In this document: positions 1 through 10,180 of the stretch, one piece after another | Position numbering within the stretch: the stretch's first letter is position 1 | How the letters are laid out: every line of letters begins with the position of its first letter | Origin: Andalucia godoyi | Lineage: Eukaryota > Discoba > Jakobea > Jakobida > Andaluciidae | Assembly: GCA_009859145.1 (NCBI GenBank) | Contig: VRVR01000054.1 | Location: 1-64,000, forward strand | Direction: 5' to 3' | DNA length: 64,000 bases | Translations under genes and position numbers: made by a program | The notes under the pieces: model-generated | The model's database searches: none | The model's input: the letters and a program-made list of their open reading frames with translations, nothing else | Told to the model about the DNA's origin: nothing

Positions 1-640
1 CAGGTTTTCTACGTCCAAGGCGCTGGTTCTGCGTCACTGGTGCTGCATGTATGTTTACTTGCGACTTGCTTTGCTTTTATGCAAGCACTGTCCTGTTCCG
101 GACAGTGCGCCATCGCTTCTGATCATGGTCACTACATTTTGAATGTCGCGTCTGCTACGGCCTCAGATGCGATTGGCTGTCATGCTCTGTGTTTTCTGAA
201 CCCCCTGCTGTGTAAAACGTCGCATCTTTTCCATCCCCCATCCGCGCGCTGATGTAATGTCTCGCTGCATTTCCTTCATCTCAACAATGCATGCCGGACT
301 CGGGTCAAATCACCGGCCTTGTTCGAGGGTACGCACACCAAGATGAGGTGACGAGGGGTTTGCAGAACCCTGTCGTGTTTAGTGCCCGGGCCAGGCAAAA
401 AAAGAATCTGCCTTCTTACCACGAGCTTTCGCTACCATACGGCCGCACCAACGACTGGCACTGCTGGACATAGGTTCTCGTCAGCACACAACGGTGGCAG
501 ACCGTAGCACAATCCTAGTGTAACGCATTCAGCAAAACATAAAAGGAGAAAAAACGACTGTAGTCGGGAATTAGGTAATTAATATTTTACGTATTACTCC
601 TGAACGGCGTCGTCCCCAGGCGATATTCGTGTGCCAGATT
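1..640. other. Left-edge stretch with no recognised gene
   Basis: Short open frames occur here (for example 40-252 and 291-473 on the plus strand). None has a recognisable domain, and they lack the length and character of the real genes elsewhere. Nothing else was seen except an AT-rich patch around 570-600. Confidence 0.4.
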
Positions 641-731
641 GCTCGCCGTCCCCGACTCCACCAGTCCCCAGCATTACCTCAGAAAAAGTGCTGTGGACCA
701 TTTTCCGTATTTGTCACTCGGGCAAGCATGC

Positions 732-995
732 ATGGACAAGCTTTCTGAGGAGGGTATCCGCATTGCACAAGGACCCGGACTGCCACTGCCACAACGGCGT
801 GCGCTGCTGCTGCAAAATATCGGAAATGCTCCGCCAATGTTTGAGAACGGGGATGCTCTGGATGAAGCGCCGTTTGGCAATCCTTTCGAATCTGAAGAAG
901 AAGAGGACGACGACGATGATGATAGTGATGATGATGACGATGGCGATCGGAACGGCTTCGAGATGCTGACTGTTCCTGCAATGATGCCTATATAA
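732..995 (+). CDS. Hypothetical small acidic-tailed ORF (weak)
   Basis: An open frame of about 87 codons. It starts at an ATG near 732 that encodes MDKLSEEG and ends with a run of roughly 20 Glu/Asp residues followed by a short hydrophobic tail. I do not recognise the family. The frame stays open upstream of this ATG but only from non-ATG codons, so it could be the last exon of a gene or a decayed transposon ORF. The acidic run comes from GAA/GAC/GAT repeats and may only be low-complexity sequence. A local tandem repeat, three copies of a unit like TTGCAGCAATC, lies just downstream at about 1028-1055. Confidence 0.2.
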   Translation: MDKLSEEGIRIAQGPGLPLPQRRALLLQNIGNAPPMFENGDALDEAPFGNPFESEEEEDDDDDDSDDDDDGDRNGFEMLTVPAMMPI

Positions 996-1160
996 ATTGA
1001 TATCATAATTGTATAATGTTTTATAATCTTGCAGCAATCTTGCAGCAATCTTGCATTGCAAAATTGCATTTTACCAACCCCAGGCCGGACGCTGACAGTT
1101 TTGGGGCCGTCGACACAAGGAAAAAAAGTGCGTGCCCTGAGTCGGGTAGTCAATTCCAAA

Positions 1161-2318
1161 TCAAATACTGTCAAAATCGATTTTGCCTTCGCGCCTGACC
1201 ATCCACGTTTTGCCACCGTGTTCCACAGTAGCCGAGCAGAGAAGTCCAAGACTCTCGAAACTGTTTCGCAACATCTGTCGAACAGTTTGGTCGACGTCTT
1301 CTGTTTCCATCTTTTGATCAAGCTCTTCAACAGAACAGACAAGGTAGGCATACTCAAGAATCGGCGCCCGATAAATGAATGCAATCTGTGTGTAGCACGT
1401 GATCGCGACATCCAGCAAAAGCGAAAAGAGAAAGGAAGGTGCAGAGCGCGGATCACCCCCTTCTCGTCCTTTAACGAGGGCATCAATGTACAGACTTCGA
1501 TCCGTGAACATGGGAAACGGAACAGGAAGGACAGAATCAAGGATTCGCTTGCTAAGGAAACGACATATTCGTCCATTCCCATCCGGAAAAGGATGCAGAT
1601 CAACAAAGTGAAACTGCACAAAGGCGGCAAGTGCAAAGATGTAGCTGACGCGCGAGGTTTCCGGGGAGAGGATGTTATCAATTGCCTTTGCCAACGATTG
1701 AACAATATTGAACAGCTGAGAACACCGTTCCATGAGAACGGAATGATGGGGATAAACGTGTTGCGTGCCGTCGGGATTCTTGGTGAACACGCCACCACTC
1801 CGAAATGATCCGCATGCAAGGATGTCAAAACCGTGAACATTCTCAAACATCTCTTTGTGACGCTTCAACACCCAAGGAACGTCAAAAATGTGTTCCTGGA
1901 CTCGGCCGGGTGGAGAGTATGTTTCTCGGAGCACTGATAGCGAATTCAGAACAAGTTGTTCCGGAGACGAACAACCAGCTACATCCCTCTTGAAGTTCTT
2001 AACCAAATTTTCCGTGTCTTGGTCCGTTGGAAGACTGTCACCTTCCAGTTGTTGCGAATAGTGGATCCAACTTGCGACGGTGGGTGCCACGGTTGCAGCA
2101 CGGACTCGGTCAGGCAAGGCCTTATAGCGCTCAAGGAGAGACCATAGTTTCCCGACCTTGTCTAGAACTTGAACGGATTGTGAAAACGACAGAAAAAATT
2201 CTAATGAATCTCCCGACTTCTTCCCATCCCGTTCGCGAACCCGGCAAAACCCGTCGATTGTCTCCTCCAATAACGTGGTCGGAGGACCGAAATCAAGTCT
2301 GGCGTTAATGCTGTTCAT
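1161..2318 (-). CDS. Fic-domain protein, predicted protein AMPylator (class II)
   Basis: A 385-residue intronless ORF from the ATG at 2318. The complete Fic active-site motif HPFPDGNGRICR lies near residue 240, with its catalytic His and the phosphate-binding GNGR. Fic enzymes transfer AMP, or related groups, from nucleotides to hydroxyl side chains. Near residue 89 is SQQLEG, which fits the inhibitory-helix motif [S/T]xxxE[G/N]. Its position N-terminal to the catalytic motif makes this a class II (intramolecularly autoinhibited) Fic by family rules. The animal FICD features, a membrane anchor and TPR repeats, are absent; the layout resembles bacterial Fic proteins, so horizontal transfer is plausible but unproven. 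The C-terminal ~90 residues look like the extra helical/winged region seen after many bacterial Fic cores. It sits at the edge of a transposon-rich region. Confidence 0.9.
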   Translation of the reverse strand: MNSINARLDFGPPTTLLEETIDGFCRVRERDGKKSGDSLEFFLSFSQSVQVLDKVGKLWSLLERYKALPDRVRAATVAPTVASWIHYSQQLEGDSLPTDQDTENLVKNFKRDVAGCSSPEQLVLNSLSVLRETYSPPGRVQEHIFDVPWVLKRHKEMFENVHGFDILACGSFRSGGVFTKNPDGTQHVYPHHSVLMERCSQLFNIVQSLAKAIDNILSPETSRVSYIFALAAFVQFHFVDLHPFPDGNGRICRFLSKRILDSVLPVPFPMFTDRSLYIDALVKGREGGDPRSAPSFLFSLLLDVAITCYTQIAFIYRAPILEYAYLVCSVEELDQKMETEDVDQTVRQMLRNSFESLGLLCSATVEHGGKTWMVRREGKIDFDSI

Positions 2319-2465
2319 CTTTTTAGATCAAGAAAAGAACCGGAATTCAAAGACGGGTCAATACAACTCATTCTCACAGTCAATTTTATAAAGAAAGGGA
2401 GAATATGGAAAAGATTCAAACAACCGCAGTTTTGAAGCAGCGCACGAAGCCGTTTTACAGGTGAT

Positions 2466-2556
2466 ATGCCGCCGGTACCCTGGATTATTCGTTCTCTTCA
2501 GCAGCTGTTCAAGCTTGTTCAAGTTGAACGACTGCAACTCCGGATGATGTCACTTA
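2466..2556 (+). pseudogene. Possible 5' fragment of the ATPase gene, cut by the transposon
   Basis: A frame open from about 2436 reads through an ATG at 2466 (MPPVPWIIRSL...) right up to the transposon boundary at 2556. It encodes an amphipathic, basic stretch. It points in the same direction as the ATPase fragment that resumes on the far side of the transposon (4908 onwards). The two pieces may be one gene separated by insertion, but the frames do not match exactly across the empty site, and the similarity of the piece to any family is untested. Confidence 0.3.
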
Positions 2557-2620
2557 CGGTGTCTCATTTGCCGTCTGATGTGTCGCACGCTTGATTGCTT
2601 GATTCTACAACATGCTTCCC
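2557..2620. repeat. Left terminal inverted repeat of the transposon
   Basis: The core from 2570 to 2620 matches the reverse complement of 4823-4873 with about five mismatches over 51 bases. The best-conserved part contains GTGTCGCACGCTTGATTGCT. The outer end reads CGGTGTCTCA, related to CAGTGGTTCTCA at the other end. Confidence 0.85.
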
Positions 2621-2730
2621 TGAAACATTTTGATGTCATTTGGCCAATTCGCCCATGTTCAAAATTGCGTGGCAAGGTCTTGGTTCGATTTCTTTTTTGG
2701 AGAATTTATCTTCGCAGGGAATCTGCTGTT

Positions 2731-4720
2731 TCACTTTTCATCATCGTCGTCATGATTTTGCTCACCACCACCAGTACGCTGTCTGTCCTGACAGGTCTTC
2801 TCTTGACCTGAGATGCTTGATTTCGTGTCCTGGAGCGACACAAAGGGAGGCTGATGCCCCGTTCCTTGCAGAGCGTCGTCCGTGACATCATCTTCGGCCT
2901 CTACGCCGGCCTCGACGGCTCCGCGCAGAACCTCGGGTCTTTGCTCAAGGCCCCATTCTCCGAATTTGCGAGTAGCTGCAGCTTCTTTGTCGTCACCTGC
3001 GTGAATGTGATCGAGAAGTCGGCGGGACGAAATTGGTAGGCGGCACAAACAGTCGTGAAAGAACGACAGCGTATGATCCCACGCCCCCTGGATTTGCTTG
3101 GTGGTGATCTCGAAGTAGGACTTGCATATGAGATCGACGAGGTTTTCTTTCGAGTTTGGGATAATGGTCGTCAGCAGTCTGGAAAAGTAGTACTTCCAGA
3201 TACTGAAGACTTCTTCGCATGGATCCAGGAATGGCGAATATGCAGGTATGTAGCCTAGTTCCACATCTTGCGGAATGACAGACTGCACGATGCTGGTCTT
3301 GTGAAATGCGCAGTTGTCCTGAAGAATCAGCTGTCGAGCCCCATCTTGCCGTGGCAATTCACCCTTGGAGGTGAGTTCCTTGAAGAGATTCTGAAGGAAA
3401 AGTGCGTATGTCATCCCATTGACACTTCCCGTGAAACATTCGAAGTACACGATGCGGGTGCAATTGACTGCGACAATTGCAGTGATTTTCGGAATGGAAA
3501 GTTTGCCGATCGGCAGCACCGGTCGACAACCTCGGACGCTGAGTCCTTTGACCGGCTGGACGCAGTAGTTGAATGGGGTTTCATCGATGAAGATGGCTTC
3601 GTCACAAGACCTTCGTTTTTTGTCATCATGGTCGTCGCGTAGTCAAATCTCGCGTCGATGTTCTTGGTCAAGTTTCTGCTGACTGGTACCGGGTAGAAGT
3701 CATCTGCTCGAAATACCAAGTAATCGTGCATCCAATGTTTCAATGTTTTTGAGCTTAAATGCGGATCAAGTGCTTGAAGCTCGGGGAATTGTTGTTGCAG
3801 CAATTTCATCACATCGACGTAGTGGAGGGAGGTGCTCACCGCCATTTGCCGCGCGGCCCAAAGAAGATGGTCGTCAGAGAAGGTTCTCGGCCGTCGACAC
3901 TTTGGATTCGCCGCTCCGTGTGCGACTGGCTCGAGCGGATCTTCTCCTCTTTCCTGTCGCTTCCGCATCCGATCAAATGTTCTTCGGAGTGTCGTCTCCT
4001 TGTGCTGCATCACGCTTGCGAGTTCTCTGATGTTGGCATTTCCAAGGATCATCAGATGATTGTTCCACAACAGCTCTCTGTCACGCGCTGCGAGATTTCA
4101 TCCTTTGGCGAGTGTTCTTTTCTATGCCCTGCTGTTTTATCGGCAATTGCTTGTTCTTTTTTGTCCTCTTCGACGCTTTGAAGGACCGCTTTCATCAGAA
4201 ATTGCCTCATTCCTGCGTGCACTGTCGCTTGCCGTGCTGCCGTTTGTTCATCTGCTTTCTCCTTGAGCTTCTGTGCATGTTGAGCTTCCTTCAATTGACG
4301 TTTCCTTGCAGACCTTGACTTGAAATCTCGAACTGTAGTCTGTCCAAGTTCGGGGAATTGGTCTTGTGAAATGGGATGCAGATTCAGTTCGTCCTCGGCA
4401 CAAGGCAAGACGGTCGTCGCGATTACTGTGGAAACCGGCTGATTCCTGCATCAATAGGGCCTTCCGCTGCATTGTGCCTCCGAACAACCGGCAATTTTGG
4501 CGAAGTTCTTTGGGGACGTTGCTGGAGATTTCCTTGGGGGACAGGTGCCAAGAGTCCTTTGCTGGATGAGTTGCTGGAGTGCTTCAGGAACTTGCGGAAC
4601 GGGAGTAAGTGACGTGGGGTGCGAAGACTGTTCAATAGCTCTGTTCCAAGCTTGGAATGGGTCGAACGGCACCTTACCATGCGAATTCTGCATGTTGAAA
4701 CATAAACTTTCGATGTTCAA
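2731..4720 (-). pseudogene. DDE_3 (IS630/Tc1-mariner) transposase, frameshifted
   Basis: The protein is spread over several minus-strand frames. Residues matching the N-terminal and helix-turn-helix region lie in 4451-4720, 4052-4408 and about 3640-4070. The catalytic part lies in 2731-about 3655. Visible catalytic motifs are IFIDET (first Asp, near 3610), LQDNCAFHKT (second Asp, near 3300) and SPFLDPCEEVFS (Glu, near 3190). The last two acidic residues are about 33 apart, as expected for a DDxE transposase. At least three frame changes are needed to join the pieces. The pieces overlap, so these are frameshifts rather than introns. An acidic tail (DDDDE) ends the ORF near 2740. Confidence 0.8.
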
Positions 4721-4822
4721 TGCAGTTTCAATGTTTTATTTGGTTTTGATTTATTCTATTTCTTTTTGGTTTTTTTGGACTTCGTTTGTGCTTGATTAAA
4801 CATCGTAAATCGCAAGAGGGAA

Positions 4823-4893
4823 CGGGAGCAAGTTGTAGACTCAAGCAATCAAGCGTGCGACACTTCAGACGGCCAATTTTTTGAGAACCACTG
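4823..4893. repeat. Right terminal inverted repeat of the transposon
   Basis: Read on the minus strand, this end starts CAGTGGTTCTCAAAAAATTG and continues into the 51-base core shared with the left end. It is slightly longer than the left end because of a run of A. The sequence resembles CAGTGG-type termini of mariner-like elements. Confidence 0.85.
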
Positions 4894-4907
4894 TTTCCCC
4901 GTCTGCT

Positions 4908-6561
4908 ATGATAAATCGTGATTTCTTGCTCAGTTTCAACGAATTTCTGATTTCTTTGGCAACAACGACAAAAGGGAACCAGCAGATGAGCAACCTCACT
5001 TCTATGGTGGAAGGTCTCCTGCTCACAGAGCAGGAGGATCAACAACTGGGCCGAGAAGCATTCAGCACCTCCGCTCTTCTTTTTCTTCAACACGCAGTCG
5101 CTCAAACTCCGGAATCGTACAATGTGACCAGTGAATTGTAGGGCGTTTTGGCGGTGTGTCGAGATGCGCGAGCGGTGTATCAGAAACTTCTTGTCCGTCC
5201 ACATGTATTGGTCGAGGAGCGAGTGTTCCTATTCAAAGAAGTGTTAGCGACGTTCCGGTCAGTATGGGCAGCAATGCGAACACTATCGATCGACCATCCA
5301 TTGTACTTGCCTCCAATCTACGAGCAAAGCAATTCCATGCTGTCCGACTTATTGACCCAGCTCGTCCGCATGGTTTTGCAAAGGGAATGGAATCGAGAGA
5401 GGAGTTTCGATACGGATCATGCGATTATTGGTGGTGTTGAGGGAACTGGAAAGACAACAATTGTGAAAGCTCTGGCGGTGGCGGTGGCTGCATGTTCTAG
5501 TACTTTTTTTCTCGTCTATGTCGACTGTAAGAGTCCATATGACAGGCCTGTAGCGCTGAAATGGCTGAGTCTCCTCTTTCGTGAGGTTTTTGTTCGACAA
5601 CGTGGCAGTAATTTCAATCAAGTGTTCGGCCACCGGCTCGACGATCTTAACAATGCTGTTCATCTCTTGAAAGACTGGGATCTACGTAAGGTGGTTGGTA
5701 AGTTGCCGTTCTCCGTTGGAATCATAGTGGACGAAGTTCAATCTTTGTTCGTTCCTGGTGTCGTCGATCCTAATGATGTCTGTGTGGCAGCAATTGCTGA
5801 ATTGGAGTATTTTGCAAAACATGTCCCAGGTTCACTTGCGATCCTCACTGGCTCTTCTGCCAACCTTCGTTCCATGTTGTTCGAGAGTATGCGAGACCCA
5901 AGATACAGTAGGTACGCAGACTTCAACAAATCCCTGTGTCAATACTACCATGTGGCAGCGATACGTGATTGTGCACAGCTCAAATCATACATGAAGTGTC
6001 GGTATGGTCGCGAGTTTTCTGACGAAGAGGTTTCCGAGGCGATGCATTTCACTGGCGGCATCGGTCGAGCGGTTCACAACCGTGTTTCTGACCCAGCAGC
6101 TCCCAGATTTTCCGCGACTGGTTTCTCCTGCCTACGAGTTTTCAAATACTGAGTCACCGTTTTATGCCTTCGTGAATCTGATGCGAAAGACTGTGCCTCG
6201 TCAGTCGTCTGCTCTGGAGGAAGCAATTGTACGCTGGGCAACAAAAGGCAAAGCTTTTCTTGTGCCGAAGGATGTAAGCATTTCTCACTCGGAAGCTATT
6301 GCTAACTTGCGTAGATTACTAGGATGCGACGAAGGGATAGCTGACTCTTGGATTCATAAGTGGGTGGAACATGGACTGTTGTATGTCGAGCAGACGTTGG
6401 TAGATGAAAATTTCTCTGCGTCGCATGTGCAGCTATCACAGCCTCGTGATGCCGAGACGTATTTCAGCAAAGGCGCACCGTCGGTGTTGGACTTTGTCCG
6501 CATGTTCACGGTCTGCCAAGTGGCACAGATACGAACGCAGGTTTTGACCTTGAGGACTTGA
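4908..6561 (+). pseudogene. P-loop ATPase, possibly CR-effector/ATPase_2-like, degenerate
   Basis: The reading frame from ATG 4908 meets a TAG at 5139, continues in the same frame from 5148 to 6152, then needs a shift near 6100 to continue to 6561. Visible motifs are a Walker A (GGVEGTGKTT, near 5427-5460), a Walker B (VGIIVDEVQ, near 5714-5745), a sensor-like LTGSSANLR (near 5845) and HFTGGIGR (near 6050). The TGGxxR pattern after a sensor loop is typical of the ATPase_2/STAND-type AAA+ group, and of the NTPase module of Crinkler-like (CR) effector proteins. The latter assignment is inference. The gene begins 15 bp from the transposon end and converges on the Helitron with an 18 bp gap, so it may be a captured passenger or an interrupted host gene. 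Possible biology includes effector or transposon-associated NTPase; no nuclease domain was identified. Confidence 0.55.
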
Positions 6562-6578
6562 TGCTTCCGGATGAAGAC

Positions 6579-8282
6579 TCATTCGCGACATGTCTGCCGG
6601 TATCTTTCATTAGACGGGGACACTGTAGTTTCTAACACCAATGGAATTCTCGAAGGATTGGATTTCGCGTTGCGGATCGCTTCTGCTAACCTCTTCTGGA
6701 ACAAATCGTTGCTGCGATCGGACATAACGTAAAGAAGAGCATCCGCTGCAATTCTGGAAAAAACGGACGGAGAACAGAACGAAGACAGTCGTTCAGAAGT
6801 GCAAGTTCCAGAAACGAATGCAAGCCCTTCCAGCCTTTTCACTCTACTGATTGCAACGAACGTCAAGCCAGGGCTCAATTCTCGATTCCCAAGATCTACC
6901 ACAGCCATGTCCAGAGTCATTCCTTGGCTCTTGTGGATTGTGATAGCATATGCCAGAGTCAACGGAATTTGCTTGCGAAAGATGACTTGTTTTCCTGTGG
7001 ACGAAGTGTTCGTCTTGTGTTTGGCAACAGAAACGTATGGCACAGGCACGAACTTCTCTTCACCGGGTCGACTTGAAAATGGAGGCCCTGTGTATAAGGG
7101 GAAGTTCACAACTACGAATGCAGGAAGCCCCTGCGGAGGTTGTTCGGCAGTAGGGCTCTCGTAAACAACAGCCACGACCGTTCCCAACGATCCATTAACC
7201 AATCCGGCTTCAGTTGCTAAATTTGTTCTTAGCATGACTGGAGCACCCATGCATAATAGCAGCACAGAAGGCAAGCCACCGAACAGCTGAGCCGTCGCCT
7301 GTCTTGCTGACTGAATTTCGCGCACTGATCCAGTGTGAACTGCCTCAATGCGAACGATGCCGCCTGGAGCTTCCTTCGAAGCGTCCAAAACACTCATATT
7401 GTTATGAGTATTTGCACTTTTGTTCGTTGGAAACAAATGGATTGCACGCTTGAACTTCGCTGCTTCTTCTTCCGGTAACATGACTAACTGTCGTTGGTAT
7501 AACAGTGTAAAATCCCGGTTCGTCAATTGTCCGTCTCGTGTTCGCAAAAGCAGGTCTCGAAATTCTGCTTGATCATCTCCAGCTTGTCGCATAACTTTCG
7601 AAAGCACAAATGACCTATCAACGGACTGGAAAGCTGTTTCACCGGCAAGCGCATAAGCACAGGAACTTGGAACCGGAACCGGAACGTACATAGGAACTGC
7701 CCCAACGGGAGGCAGTTGGCCAAAATCTCCGAAAAGAAAAATTGACAACCCGCCGAACGGATGATTATTACAAAAAAATTGCTTCAATCGAGAATCTACG
7801 TAGCCGAACATCTCGCGAGAGACCGTACTGCGTTCGTCAACTACGATATACCAAACTATCTTCATGGATTGTTGTAGGTCATTAAGAACTGGACCATCCA
7901 GGACGTTGAACTCCTTGGAAACAGGAAGGTGCAGAACAGAGTGCAATGTTGAACCGCGTACGTTGCAGGCGGCTGCTCCAGTTGGAGCAAGGACTCGCAC
8001 ATTATCTTCTCCAACCACCTGAACAATACTTCGAACAACCACACTCTTTCCAGTACCTGCAGTTCCAGTCACGAAACATCGAATGGGCCTGTGTTTTTTT
8101 GTTAAAGCAAACCACTGCTCACAATCAGCCACGGCATCCAGAACTCTTTTTTGGTCCTCATTTAACACGACACTCCCTGTGACGGATTCTACAGCTATCG
8201 AACGATTACGTGTCCCATCCTTGACAGCTTTCAGAAACTCTCTCGCATGCTCTCGTGTTGCTGGGAAGGAGTTCCTCCATGC
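6579..8282 (-). pseudogene. Helitron PIF1-like helicase module
   Basis: About 565 codons of superfamily 1B helicase. Visible motifs: GTAGTGKS (motif I), VVDERS (motif II), GDFGQLPPVG (motif III), YAITIHKSQGMT (motif V) and FVAISRVK (motif VI). The longest ORF starts at 8168, but the same frame stays open up to the TAA at 8283-8285 and is in frame with the Rep ORF beyond it. In intact Helitrons Rep and helicase are one polypeptide, so this single stop codon looks like an inactivating nonsense change. Suppression or a split protein is possible but unsupported. Confidence 0.88.
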
Positions 8283-9840
8283 TTATAGATGTTGAAGAAT
8301 TCTAGAAGATGTGAAACACGCAAGAGAGTAATCAAGCGTCGTGTCTTCATCGTCACCATCATCATCAACATCATATCCAGGACAATCCTCAAGGACCTCC
8401 AAGCCAGGACGAAAATCACTCCCTCCAAAAATCGAAAATTCGCGAATTGCATCTCGATCGACCATCAGTTCGGGAGGCTGCAAAGTATCTTCATCATCGA
8501 CTTCAGATTCGCTGTCATCGTCTCCGATGCCTTCGGTTTTCAAAATTTGCCATCGCTTGTCCTGCATCACTTGAATTTTCAACATGAGAGGACAGTATTC
8601 GGAGTCCAGAAAAGCCTCAAAAGCTTCGGCAAAGGAACTGCAGGCTTCCGATACCACACGAGGAGTGAATGCTTCTCTGCCGCCAGATGGCCATGGAAAA
8701 TGCAACAGCAACGTTTTTTCGCACCAGCGCTCGTGGTTCTCTGTCTGCTCAGGATAATACCCGTATGTCCAGTATTTATCAACCGGAATAACGAAATGTT
8801 GTCGCTTTCGCCCATCCAAGAAATATTGTCTCAGGGATTCATAGAAGGACAACTTGGAACAGCTGACATCCCTTGTTTCATAAGACTCTGCAGTTGTTCT
8901 CAGGCTGAGATCATTCTCCTCTCCGTCATTCTCACCAGGTAATGAAACATACCTCGATAAAGAAAACGAAATGAATTGTTCGGAACAATGTGACAGAGGC
9001 AAACCAAGAGTATGATAAGCAGCTTCCTGGTTTCCAATTTCTCTGTTGGACGCAGCAAGGAAAATCCTGCGATAAAGCGTTGAAACAGGAGCATTAGGGT
9101 TCGTGGAGTTGAGAAGATCGCTCGAGAGATCCTTCATTCTTTTGGTGCGAATTTCGCGCTTGGTAATGTACGCGACCACATAATTCTCGACTTTTCTACG
9201 ATCCAGAGGAAGTTCAATGCAGATATTGCACATCAAACATCTGGCCAATATGCGAATGTGCGATACGACACGCTCACCTCCGGGATTTCTGCGATATTCT
9301 ACTCTCGGTTGAAGCCACTTGTCGAACGTGATCTTCGTTTCCGCAGAAGGGGATTTTGGAAATTTTGAACGACATCTTCCTGCCTTCTTACAATAGTCTG
9401 TGCATTCATGCCAGAGAACCTTGTTCACAACATGAACGTAATGCGTCTCTTCTTCTCCTTCAGGAATGCTAAGGAAATCTACTTCGAGGCAATCCGGAGG
9501 CGGTGCTGGTCCACCAGTTGCTCGGCTACGAGATGGATCGGGATGCATTCCAGTTATTCCGACGATGTCGACGAATTCTCTCAAGCAGTTTTGAACAGCA
9601 GAAAGGTTCACTTTAAGCGCTTGTGGATCATGGCGTAGCCGAAATAGCGCTTCTGTAAGTTCGTCGACTTTAGGTGCATTTTCAATGAGGCCGATCCCAT
9701 GCAGGTGCACACTTGCACGCCCTTGAAATTCCACTCGATCCCAGAAGCGAGACATGCCGAGAAGCTCCTCCATCATTTCCCGAAATGCAACACAAACCTT
9801 TTCAAAGAAAGCAACAGCTACGTGAGGATTGGTTTGGACA
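8283..9840 (-). pseudogene. Helitron Rep (HUH) endonuclease module
   Basis: Contains EFQGRASVHLHGIGL (the HUH metal-binding motif, near 9690-9730) and YVVAYITK (two catalytic tyrosines in the Y-x3-Y-x2-K arrangement, near 9160). Both are hallmarks of Helitron Rep proteins. A Cys/His cluster (HECTDYCKKAGRCRSKFP, near 9370-9410) follows the HUH motif. The C-terminal ~80 residues are acidic. The ORF from the ATG at 9776 extends upstream in the same frame to about 9840, where homology continues in another frame. Confidence 0.88.
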
Positions 9841-10180
9841 TTACGGCGTCGCCGCTGCCTTTTCGCGCCTGGGTCTCTCCCGCAAGTGGCGGCAAGCCAA
9901 GGTGTTCGTCCAATAACCGATGTACGTGGAAATTATAGTTGTCCGCAAAACTGACGGTATAAAAAACATTTGGAGATTGCGGCAATGATTGAACAAATGT
10001 CTTCGCATTAGCCCTTTGTCTGGACCAAAACTGGTCCGTTCCCTTGATGGTCCCAATGAACGACATGCAACACGAGGAAAGGATCCGTATTCTCTCAGGA
10101 GCATTGTCCGACTGAGCTCGAATGGCTTCCCGCAGATCACCAACCGTCTCAATTCCCTCCAGAGGATTTTTCTTGACAAA
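9818..10180 (-). pseudogene. Helitron Rep N-terminal segment (shifted frame)
   Basis: This segment, including MSFIGTIKGTDQFWSRQR and FYTVSFADNYNFH, matches the conserved helitron_like_N pattern in which a GT/GS-x-x-xW start is followed by a FFxTLSxAD-type motif. It is in a different frame from both its upstream (10,149-11,204) and downstream (8,283-9,776) partners, giving two frameshifts in the Rep region. Confidence 0.75.

Larger units (their letters stand above)
2557..4893 (-). mobile_element. Tc1/mariner/IS630-type DNA transposon, degenerate
   Basis: Bounded by long inverted repeats (2557-2620 and 4823-4893) that enclose a DDE_3-type transposase on the minus strand. Position 2555-2556 is TA, the usual target dinucleotide of this superfamily. 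The base pair after the right end is TT, so the second copy of the duplication has mutated or my right boundary is off by a few bases. Length is about 2.34 kb. The transposase has several frameshifts, so the copy looks non-autonomous. The insertion lies between a Fic gene and an ATPase fragment. Confidence 0.8.

Noticed and set aside
674-1846. Long minus-strand open frame opposite the Fic gene start region
   Set aside because: Overlaps the Fic gene on the same strand in another frame and has only low-complexity Ser-rich content; an alternative-frame shadow.
5139-5141. TAG in the ATPase as a programmed readthrough codon
   Set aside because: The gene also has a frame change near 6100 and lies among dead transposons, so decay is the simpler reading.
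8231-8452. Short frames at the Rep/helicase junction as separate genes
   Set aside because: They are alternative frames of the Helitron polyprotein; the true frame is continuous except for the TAA at 8283-8285.
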